Source: Arbacia lixula
Taxonomy: Eukaryota > Echinodermata > Echinoidea > Arbacioida > Arbaciidae
Assembly (NCBI GenBank): GCA_963669155.1
Contig: OZ022577.1
Coordinates: 9,440,538 to 9,504,537, forward strand
Length of the DNA: 64,000 nt
Reading direction: 5' to 3'
The notes beneath the pieces are model-generated. The model was not told the DNA's origin. It searched no databases and saw only the letters and a list, made by a program, of their open reading frames with translations. The position numbers and the translations under genes were made by a program. Numbering within the stretch: the stretch's first letter is position 1; every line of letters starts with the position of its first letter. Positions 49,311 to 60,800 of this stretch are shown piece by piece.

Positions 49311-50404
49311 ATCAATGTGAAAGGAAAATGAAACGAAGTAATATAAGATAAGACTTGAATCAGAACCCTGGTACGTATAATAGCATGTTAACCTTTGCAA
49401 AGGAGCGTGAATATATCGTAATCGTAATCAGTATTCGCGATTTAAAACACTGAAACATAAAAAAAAATATGCAATACGCACATGGATACCTCTAAATTTC
49501 ACGCATAGTATAACAGCTATAATAGCACATGTTGTGAAACTGGTATACTTTTGAAATTAATGATAATTACGACATTTGAAATAATGTTCCGTCACACTTT
49601 TGATTATGTTTTGATAGAACTATTTACGAACATGCACGGTACTATAATTTATTTAGACAATAATTATTATGTCACCTTTATAAATACAAAGTTAAAATAT
49701 TGTTAACGATGAACGATAGCATTCCACAAAGACAGGACAACGTGACTTATATCCAGTCTAGATACGCAAACATTCGTGTAATCTTTTATGCTTTCATTTT
49801 ATGCTTTTCATGTATCACGCACTGATTATGCAAGCACGTAAATATGTCATTTGCCAAAGGTCTATAAATGTAATCAATTGTGCATTCTTCAGAAAGAAAC
49901 ACACACTCGAACACATCACAGAAAGGATATAGAATACCATGCTTTGATTCATCTAATCCAATTTCTGTATAACCATTTGCATGTTGACTGGTGTGGAGGT
50001 AAAAGTTCTGGGGCGAATAGTGCGTTTTAATAATATGCGGGTCATAATATGGTGCCGAGAAGAGATCCAATTCCTTGCACGACTTGTTACAATTTTATTC
50101 AATTTAGTCTAAATATTTTACTCCAAACCCGATAAAAATTGAGGGTTTTTGTTAATGTTCTTAGAGAGATAGTTTAGAATAAACATACAAACTTCAGGTA
50201 ATTTTTCACTTGGATTTTTCTGAAACGGTTCTGAGAGTTAAAGAATTATTCTGTATATACATGTACGCGCCTAAGCGAGAGGTGCCTTCGATTGTATTTT
50301 TTTAAAGAGCGATTTATGTGGGCCGTTATGAACATATCATCATTATCCAAAGGGAGTATATCTTCCTATTTATATTCATATAAGAAATAGTCAAAACTAC
50401 CAAT

Positions 50405-51116
50405 GATTACTAAAGGGTCACTGCTTATTGTTCAGGATGATCTAAGTATGAAAACTCACATTGATAATATTTGTAAATCGGCTGCCATTGGACTACATAC
50501 AGTAGGATTGGGAAGACTAGGCTTTTTTTTTGGAAAAAGCGACCACAGAGAGGCTCATTCACGCATTTATGTTTAGTTATTTAGATTTCCATAATAGTCT
50601 GTTTCTGGGAATCTCCGAGACTCAACTAAATAAACTCCAACGTGCACAGAATTCAGCGGCAAGGCTTGTGACACGAAAAAGGAAATTTAAACACTTAACT
50701 GCGATCCTACGTAGTCTCCACTGGCTTCCAATAAGGGCTCGATTTCAGTTTAAAATCCCCACTCTTGTATTCAAATGCCTATGAGGAAATGCTCCTGTCT
50801 AACTGAACTCATCAAACGATACCAGCCTAGTCGTAATCCTCGTTCTCAATAAAAAAAAATCTTCTCTCTGAAATTCGTGTAAAATCTAAGACATTCGGTG
50901 ATAGAGATTTTGCAAATACGGCATCCAAATTATGGAATAACCTCCCCCAAGTCATTAGATCATTGACAGACTTCGGTCAATTCCAATCAACACTAAAGAC
51001 GCATCTGTTTGATAATTTTCAAATTCTCACATAATCAATTTTTACTTTCACACGCATACAGACTATTTGAATGGTATTATGCGTCTCTAAGAATTGGATA
51101 TTATTATTATTATTAT
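50405..51116 (+). mobile_element. CR1/L2-type LINE, 5'-truncated reverse-transcriptase tail
   Basis: The translation gives the end of a LINE reverse transcriptase. First comes QDDLSMKTHIDNICKSAAIG; after a frameshift near the T-run at 50523-50531 comes ETQLNKLQRAQNSAARLV, then LRSLHWLPIRARFQFKI and an in-frame stop in FKCL*GNAPVYLTELI; then GDRDFANTASKLWNNLPQVI and FQSTLKTHLFDNF in a further frame. It ends at about 51100-51116 in an (ATT)n tail. The order matches CR1/L2/Rex1-like elements. It lies in reverse orientation just past the GPCR stop codon and is dead. Confidence 0.9.
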
Positions 51117-51341
51117 TAAAGTGATAATGTGATAACACACTCGACATACATAGCGTATGTAGAATATGTGAGAAAGTGGTGATAAAAACAGATCATGAGC
51201 AATATTCCTTCTTTCGCTTTGCCCCCTCTGGATGTGTCATTGCTATTGAATATTACTGAAATGATATGACTAGAGCAAGTCATAGAATATGCCGCAACGA
51301 ATTGCCTGCTTGTCGTTTCTATGCTCGTCTCGAGGTCCCAC

Positions 51342-51891
51342 TTACAGGGGTGAGTTTTCATAGATGTTAGACTGATCCATGGATGCATCTAGATTTGTCT
51401 GGGAGACCGCTGAACTGGAGAGTACAGTCCCAGACGTGTCTGAATAATTGCCCATCGCGCTATGGTCGTTGTCCGTGCCTCGTTTCTCAGTCAGTGAGAA
51501 ACCGGACAATCGGCAAGATTGGTATCTATCAGCCAACCAGGCGCGGACTTTCGGCAGCCGGAGGACGTAGAGGACAAACATGAAGAAACCCTGAAGTGAG
51601 TTGAGGATGATGAATATGATGTGGACTATCATGTTGACGTCATTGATGACGGTCAAGTAGCCCACGACCCAGGTAAACCCAAGCAGGAATAAGACAATGA
51701 CCGCGTTCTGGAGCCGCCGCATGGCCGTTCCACTCGACGAGCTGCCGTCTTCAGTCTTGCCTTTCTTGGACGCCGAGGTAACCCGAGTGAGGCGGTACAT
51801 GACAAGCCCAAAGATGACAGCATTGGCTGTAAGAATCAGTGCCAGCTCTACCAGGAGACCACCAACTAACGGCCACTTGCGGATGAAACAG
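51342..51891 (-). CDS. aGPCR last exon (ECL2, TM5-TM7, cytoplasmic tail)
   Basis: 183 codons including stop. It starts by completing Tyr, then CFIRKWPLVGG with the ECL2 cysteine that pairs with the TM3 Cys in this class. TM5 (LLVELALILTANAVIFGLV), then a basic third loop (ASKKGKTEDGSSSSGTAMRR), TM6 with LLGFTWVVGY, TM7 with NSLQGFFMFVLYVL. The tail holds LADRYQSCRL, acidic-Ser/Thr stretches and ends NIYENSPL; S-P-L loosely fits a PDZ ligand. Confidence 0.95.
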
Positions 51892-54800
51892 CTGGAAGGG
51901 AGAGAGCGTGAGGCAGCGTACGAGAAGCAACAATTAGTGAGGTGTCGGAGAAAAGGAAGAGAACAGGTATAGATGCAGGCATTGTAAGAAAAGGGTGATG
52001 CAGGTGAAAATACATACATAAGGAAATGTATACGGTGCGTTTTGTGGTACAGGATGTAGTAGTCCTTGAGAGGACTGTTTGGGCTATTTTCTCGGAATAG
52101 CTTTGAAAAGAGTTGTTCAGAGAGCAAGTGAGATAGGGAATGAGAGGAGTCCGGCGGATGGTAAATATACATGAATGATGTTCCAGTCGTGCTCGTTCCT
52201 CCAAACAAAGTTTGCCAACCTTATTGGGTACTCCAACCGTCCGAAATATGCAATGATTTTATATGACCGATCACATAACCAAATTTGGTACAAAGATGAT
52301 ATGTAGCGAGGCAAGTCGTTGATAAGATGTTTGGCTCAAATATCACTATTTAAGATCACAGAAAAAAAATCCCTTTTCATAGCATTTTGTCTTATTTATT
52401 GTTGGTAGAGTTGCATAATAAGTTCCTAGTTGAATCATAAGATTTGAGGAAATCTCACATAGAAACATCACATTTTTTTATGGAAATACCTCAAATGCGT
52501 CGAATAATTCTGTGTAAAATAGATAACGCTCGGACACTAATGCAGACACCGTGTTATTTTCAGTCAAGATATCTCTCTCTGGTAACCACAACAAGATTGC
52601 ACCCTCTAGGGAGATATACCACAGTGACAAAACGTCAGACACCAAGAATATAATGTTGAACTTACTAGTCGGTGTACGCGTACTGGTGATTAGCCGAGGC
52701 GCCAGTCACGATGACAATAATTGCAGGAACACCTAACGAACAAAATGAAATATATATTGATAGTCGATATCAATAAATTCATCACAGGTACTCATTATCG
52801 ATGCACTACAGAGGTGCACAAGCATCACATCACACGAATCTGTTTCATGATTCTAAATACATTGATTGGTACAAACATTTTTTCAATACGTCTTCAAGTA
52901 GGGTAGGTCGTCCCACAATGAAGATTTAGATTATGTTTGCAGCCATGTCCGCTTCATATGTATTCTACTAGTAAATAAGACTGCAAACAAAAAATTCTGA
53001 TGTCACTGCGGGGTGCATTATGGTTTGACTTTTCCATATATGCGATAGGGAGTATTGACGGTGATTTACCCCATGCGATAGCAGCCGCCTTTGGCATGAA
53101 ATGAGGAATGTACGCGTTCATGACTCGGACGACCATCAGGTACAAGTTGGCGCCCTCTACGCCCATCCAGAAGAAGGTGGAGAGGCTACAGAAATGCAGA
53201 ACACTGGCTAGAAACCCGCACGCTCCTCGAGACAACTCTACTTTCCCACGCTGACGATCGGCAGCTACCATGACGAGGAACGAGACGTAAAGCCCCAGCA
53301 GGCTACCGCACAGGCACATCAGGATTTGGTTGGGCTGGGTGCGTCGAAGCGTTCTGTCGGAACGGTATTTTGTTTTACTCGTTCATAAGACATGTAAGAT
53401 GTGTAGTAAGCCAATGGGATTTTCAAGGACAAATAATGTAAAGAATAAATCAAGGTTTGCAAATGAATTTCATGAAGCCGGGAGCTAAACCGATTCGTTA
53501 GGTCTCATATATTGATGATATTCTATTTCTCTTCAATAAAAACCAAGTAATATATCCCGAAATATATCCAAAATATATTTTGTGTATGGCAACGTCCAAA
53601 TAGTGGTAGCTAACAAAAAAGTGCAGTTCCATAATAAACACAAAACAATGACAGATGAGAATTGGGAGTAAAGCGTTAACTTACCACATTGCGCGTATTA
53701 AGGATATACACGAAATGATATTAATGGGAAATGATGAAAAGTCATGCACACATTTGAAAGATAATTGACGAGAGGGAAGAGATTGATTGAGGAAGGGATA
53801 GGTACCTGTCAGATAGATAGACAGCCATGGTTGCCAGAAGACCCACAACTGACAACGAGCACCCGATGTAGCTGAGCACTGTGTAGATCTTGTCCACGGG
53901 TCGCATCGGCCGCGTCCCTGCATGGACATCCTGCAATAGATTCGAGAGTGAATGAAAGACCAGGATCAGGGTATGGGCAACTGGGATTACTATATAAATA
54001 GATTACTCCATCTTTAAAGGATTTAACGTTAAATCATGTTACTAAAAGTAACCCAAGTGTAAAAAAAATGGCTACTTCAAATGTCGCTTTATTTACAATG
54101 CCCAATATTTAACATCGTGTATATAATGTCGATGTTTTACCAAATTATTGGAGAAACCGGCGTAATAGAAGTTCAGACATAAGTAAGTTGAGATGAATAA
54201 GGACGAACAAACGTAAGTGAATGAATGATAATTTAATCAATCAATTAACCAACCAATCCAACAATCAAATACTCAACAAATCAAATAATCTTAATTTTGC
54301 ACGTCCCCCAACCACCTAGTAAAATCATTCCAAATGTTTATATGATTATGTGGAATTACCAAAATGTAGTATTACCATAAGAACAGCAAAGTTGGTCAGA
54401 TGATCACACGAACACCCTGTTTCAAATTGATGGCTATTAACAAGCCAACAACCTTCCATGGACCAAGCACTTAAAGAATAGTCCCAGAACACGCATCGTG
54501 GGTTGGTGGCGTTTGTCTGTTGAAATAAAAAAGTATATGCAACCGATAAATACCATTCTTCTTGGGGGTATTTCCTTTACAATGTCTGACTCTAGTTCAA
54601 AACCCAAAGATTATTGCTCTATATCAAATGATATCACAAGGTGCGAAAGGACATGGTGCCTTTTTAACGCCAGGTGAAACTGCAATTGTCATTCGGAAAT
54701 GGTCTAATAATCATGCCTTGTTTTTAATTTAATGCGATGCAGTATTGTTCTCTCATATTTAGAAGTTATCAAAAAAATGGATTCGATAACATATCCGGGA

Positions 54801-57800
54801 AATGAATCGAGTTAATCATGTGTTAAATTGAATGTCACCATGATATACATGTCTTCTAAACTTGTTGAGGCATTTTGTTGTTTAAACGAGCATGTCTGTA
54901 TGGTAGGTCGTTTAATGCATTTATGAAAATATATCAATCAGCATTAATCATTCGCCGATGTATAATATGGTGCATGTCATTAATTTATTAGCACTCTTAT
55001 TCCATAGACAAAGTTCTATCTGCAAGAATGTGTAGATAAAGTCGCTCATCGGATTTTGTTGAATGCCTAAAATACTCTGAGATCCCAAAGTGAATATAGT
55101 CGATCTGACAATTGGAGACACGCTTTTTATTTTCCACAACAGATTGGTCCTTTGACCTTAAAGAGCCATCATAGTTTATTGTATTAATAAATATCTATTT
55201 CCTAACTCAGAAATCACTAAGTGAATATAGTCGCTAGAAGAATTTCAGACACAAATTGTATCATCCCGTACATATTGGTACTTTGACCTTACAGAGCCAT
55301 CACTTTATTGCAATAACTAGAATAGTTTCCCTTGAACGTAAATGGATCAGCAAGTCAAAATCAAATAAATTTCAATAGTCCGATCGCACTTTCAAAACGG
55401 ATAGAGCAATTTAGGTAACCGGAATTGGAAAATAGATGCTATATGATTCGTTGTCCATCATTGACATCCCTGACAAGATTTGGGGCAAAGAAGTAATGTA
55501 CCTGTTTGTGTGCTAAAGTTATATTAACAGGAACAGTTAGCTTGGTAGACGTTTGAGCACGGTCGCCGATACTAGCAGCAATCACATTGGTATTAATGAC
55601 TGCCTCGCTATCAACAGTGCTGTCAATGGCGTCTCCCATCTCATGGTCGATGTCGTCATCGTCATCGTTAATAATATCGCCACTGTTAACATCACTTTGT
55701 ACGAAGAGGGCGTCGTCCCGGTAAATGGTCAGGACAATGTTGTTTCCCGAGGCGCCATTAACGGTGGATGGAGGAATGACGATGACAGCCGTCTGTTCCC
55801 GCCGCGGGCCGTCATTGTCAATGCTTTCTTGGTAGTCGTTAATAGATAGCTGGGTGATGCTGCTGTCATCGAAAGCCTGGTTGACATCACCGACTGAAGC
55901 GAAGACAAAGCCGCTCGACGCCGCATCGGACGCAACGTTAATAACCTAGACGTGCAGATTTAAATCTGAAGGTCAGTATAGCAAGACTCAATTATGTTGA
56001 TGATAATAATATAACATTTGTATAGCGCTTCAATAAATGTTTCGAAGCGTATGTTAGAAAAGGTATATAGATTTACAGTAATACAATAATTGAGCATTTC
56101 TTCGATTCGTTTATTTATTTTTTCCCGTGAAAAGTTGAAGCTACCATTACTGAAACATTTCTCACAATGTATATCTATATATCTATATATCGTTTTATAG
56201 CAATGATTTGTCAAAAAGAGGAGGCTAGTTGAAAAAGGAAATCCATCCCATCACTGGAGAGTAAAATAGATTCGTACATATATGGTAGGCCCATATGTGC
56301 AGTTGAATCATACACTTGAAAAGACGGCACAAAACATATTTCAAAAATGGAAAATGTCATTGAATAAATGTATATTCATAAAATGTATTAATGGTATTAG
56401 AGAGCCTATTTATCCTCAGTTGGTCTTTCCTTTCCTTTTATCATTAGATGTTAATAACATCTATGCATATAAATCATGCACAATTGTCACTCTTTGTCCC
56501 ACAAAAACTGTTGCTCTATGGATTCAAGTGTATTACCCGGGCAGAAATACCGTTGTGACAGAGAAAGATTTAAAGAAAAATATACACTTTTTATCTAGCA
56601 GAAAATAGTACCTGCACAGCAACATTATCATCCACTTCACGAAACGTCTCATTGGCTGACACGTTGAGATTGAGCAAGATGTTCTCTAGCGTCTGCGTTG
56701 CACGACTAACGGCCCCGGTCTCCTCTTGGGCTGTCTCGAGTTGCGATTCATCCACGGCAGCAAGGTTACCGATGACCGCTACGATTGCATCAGCATTCTA
56801 AGCAGTTGTAGCAAAGAACAACGGCAATAAATACTCGATTTACATTAGCCTTTAAAGTATTCCCTAAAGTAAATGAACAATAAAAATACGACTCACTGGA
56901 TCAAAATTATGTACAGCGCAATACAATAGTGCACGAGATTAGTACATTGAGAGTGATATATAAATAGACGGATAGTGGAAATTCGTCCCGCGTAATTTTA
57001 CCCGAAATTTACCCGCGTAGCGACATCCAGACTTGTCTTTTGCAGTCATGTTCGGTTCCGGTCTCAAACACTAGACCGGCTGCAAAGAAAAGACTGCACG
57101 GTACACCAAAGGACGACCTATTATGTAATATAGTGATTTGATACCTCTTGAGTAGTCTCCTGAATGTTATCGAACTCTTCTAGTATGCCTACTGTCGCCT
57201 CCACCCCGCTAGATGTCAGCTGAGCAGATTCCTCAGTGATGGAGACCACCAGGTTCAACACTGCTTCCGGTGCGTCTTTGAGATCGGCAAGCTTGAAAAT
57301 GGAAGCAGGGTAAAGAACAGGAACCATTGTGATATAATCTTCATTTCTGTTAAATACATATTATACCAAGTGTATACGATAACACCATTACTACGACTGC
57401 ATGGGCCATGCATATCCTTCAAATGGCACTGAGAGATGCACTTTAACAATTCCCTCAATGTAGTGTATAAGGTAACTATTCATTTTCAATCATTATCATT
57501 ATGAATATTCAGTAGGCTATGCAGCAAAAAGAACCATAGCATATAATCATACAATTGAAAAAAAAAAAGAATATAAAACCTTACTAAGTTAATACATGTG
57601 TTTGTTGAAATCGTTTGAAGAATGTGAGATTATCAATGCCCGTAACATTATAAGGGATACTGTTGAATACTTGTCAGAAGTAGCGCCTTTTAACCAAATA
57701 TCTATGATGACTAACCTGCTCAACTAACATTAATTGCTCGTCAAGAGTAATGTTTCCCCCACAGTTGTCTTCAGGTAGCCAATAAGCCGCTGAGATGCGA

Positions 57801-60800
57801 TCACCCGAACAAAAGGCACGTGCAACTGGTATGCCAGCTGTAAAGAGTATATAAGACGCCAATCAACCCTGGCATTACCTTTATCGTATGTTTCAATTCA
57901 CATGTGATACACTCAAACCCCATAGACATGATAGTGCGTTATTTTGTATGGAACACACAGGATTGAAAGGTGCAACAAATGGAAGCAGGAGACTAGCAAA
58001 AACATGGATAAACGTGGTGCAGTAAGTCGTATTGCCACACTACGTAAATATTCACGTACGTTCGCAATTTTCTTTACTACACGACGTTACTCCGAATTAC
58101 TGCCAAAGGATTTCAAGTCATGAGGTTAAATATAACTTTCGCTTCATCAAATAATTAAGGTTGTATTGCAAGTCGAATTGGCTAATGTAGTTATTCGGAA
58201 AGTCACAATACCTTTAGATTCGTTTTGTAATTAATTACTGCACTACGTAATTCTGAATTTCTGCTTAACGATGTAACGTCCAGACGTTAAATTAACCAAT
58301 CAGACTGTTTGTTATATGTCTTGTGCCTGAGATTTGTATATATTGATTAAGGTCGACAAACGCAAAGTTAAATTCGATTATCTGGACTGAACTGTAGACT
58401 TGTTGTTCCGCAGTTTAGTACACAGTGAATGTCCTTGGCCTGTTCTGAGAGAGTGCATGCTTCAAAGAGTATCCTTTTTTACAATCATTCAGCAGATTCG
58501 CCTTGTCTCTATCTTCCTCTTCCATGTATTGTCATTCGTTTTCTTCAGATTCATTCATCAGAATGCATTATATCAATATTTACACCTGCAATGTACAACG
58601 TCATGATACAAGATTGTTAATTTCTTTTTAATTTAGCATGATGAGGTGTTTAGATATGAATACAAATTGCAATTGATATGACATCATATCATTTACGTTA
58701 GAAACTAAATATTCTGAATGTGCTGAACTAGTTGAGAACTGTTAGAATCCTTCTACTTACATGCATGTAAGTTTGAAAGCAGTGTGCCTTTTTTTGAAGA
58801 AAAAAAAACAAAAATACAAAATGTCAATGCTTTCACATTAATTTATAAGTTAAGTATTAATCCCTGCAATTTTCCAGCTTCCAATCGGAGACCAAATTTA
58901 GGCGTCACTGTTTTATACGTTTCCTTTTGATTAAAATTGAGTGTTGAAGGAAATTTAAATCACTTAAAATGGTGGACATGTTGAACATATATATGGTTGA
59001 AAACTATATTGACTTAAGTTTTGCTAAATTATCTTTTGGAAAAACATTCGGCACCAATTTAATGAATTATGCTCTATATGGGCAGCATATGAGTATGATA
59101 AAGCGGGAAAACATGTAACTACAGTACATACCTCTTAAGGTATACCAGGGACAGATGCCACTTGAATTTATCCATGAATGAAGAGGACCACTTTCAAAAA
59201 GCACAACGCCGTAAAGAGACAGCCATGATGCTGGGAAGCACTCATCTGTGTTAACGAAAGCACATGGAGTATTATCCCCTTTGCAACACTTTTTAGGTGA
59301 ACATCTTATTTCATTGGTATGTCAATGAGAACCGTGTATCGAGACTTCATAAAAAGCGCGACTCTCATAAAAAAAAGTCATACCAGGTTATGCCACCCAC
59401 ACAACCTATTTGAAAAAAAAAAAAACATTCTGCGTAGACGTTCTGTGTAAGTACTTTCGTTTGTTATGTCAATCAGATAGTAGGCGAGGTGTTCATCCAG
59501 ACCAAAATCTTTCCACTGTCATTTTTACCCCATCTGATTGATATGTTCGCTGAAGGAAAGTTTTTTTCATGGTGAGAAGTATTAAATGAGTTTCACTGTA
59601 TACCGTGTGATAGTCCTAAAAAGGACTGTTGTGATTTAATATCACAATACCTCTTTACAGAACCCCTTAAAGAGCAAACAAGAAAAGAGAGAAAATAAAT
59701 GCAGTAAAGAGGGTAAAACTATAGTATACTTAACCCTATGAGTGTTAGGCAAATAGAGCTCAATCAGATCGTTGTGTATAACTTATGAATACATTGACGT
59801 GTGGCACATTAAGGGTTAAGGAGATTTCAGCTCTGAAAAGAGATATGGGTTCATTCCGTTTGGAATTGCTTTGAAAAGAGCTGCTCAGAGGACGTGTGAG
59901 AACAGATATAGTGTTCCTTAAAGTATTCTTCCGGAGAGGTAAGCCCTCAAAAAGAAAATCATGTTGACTCGACGTGATATATTATTAAATGCCACCATTC
60001 AGCCTTGCTAGTGTCGATTGGACTGAATGGTCATCTTACCTGCACTTTCAATGGTCACCGAGGAAAGATCCACCTCAAATGTCGTCTCGTTTGCCATTAA
60101 AGATATTGCTGTACGCAAGAGTTCAGCGTTGTCCGCCGTAGTCCCATGGCTGTTGGCGAAATACGCATTCACGTTGACTATGACACTGCCTGGTTTAAAC
60201 CCAGTAATGTGAAGGTAATGCTGCTGAGAGGAAGGGCTGGTATTTCCAAGAATTGACAGAAGCTGTTGTAAAAAAAAACACAACGGAAGTACAGCAGTGG
60301 ATCATAAGCATTTATGCACCACAGTATTCAACCGACTGATCACAAAAAGGGTGTACATGTAAAGCACCCATTTTATTATCAATGAAACGCTACCAACTAT
60401 CATAAAGACGTATAAAGGCCAACCGTTATTATTGTTTATACCGTTGTTTATATGGTACGTCAAGCATCGATTCTTGTTTTCTTCGAAATACAAGGAAGGA
60501 AAAATAGATGTAAATAGTGTTTCCAGTTACATTTTGTAGGAATAGAAACTCAACATGTACATACTTATGTAGTATAAATAAACAGCAATATAAAGCAAAG
60601 AACAACAACTTTAAACAACATATGATAGAAAATATGCGTGACTCACACAAATCTACACAATGATGTAATACATATAAATCATATAGATCTGACATATATA
60701 AATGCATCATGCTTTGCAAGACGAAAATGAAAGTTTCCTTCTTTAAAATACAATGTAAATTAAATCGTATTTTGTCAATGATAAAGTTGCATAATCCCGA

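Larger units (their letters stand above)
42551..51341. other. Intergenic, repeat-rich spacer
   Basis: No host gene recognised in 8.8 kb. It lies between the 5' end of the uncharacterised gene and the 3' end of the GPCR, both on the minus strand. Recognisable content: a CCCATATGGG-type repeat (43600-43796), an inverted-repeat element with a LINE fragment inside (43905-44990), a G-run at 47221-47238, a partial MITE (47250-47415), a tandem array (47625-49310) and a LINE tail (50405-51116). Confidence 0.65.

Noticed and set aside
51697-51972. Plus-strand open frame over the GPCR last exon
   Set aside because: Antisense shadow of TM5-TM6 coding sequence.
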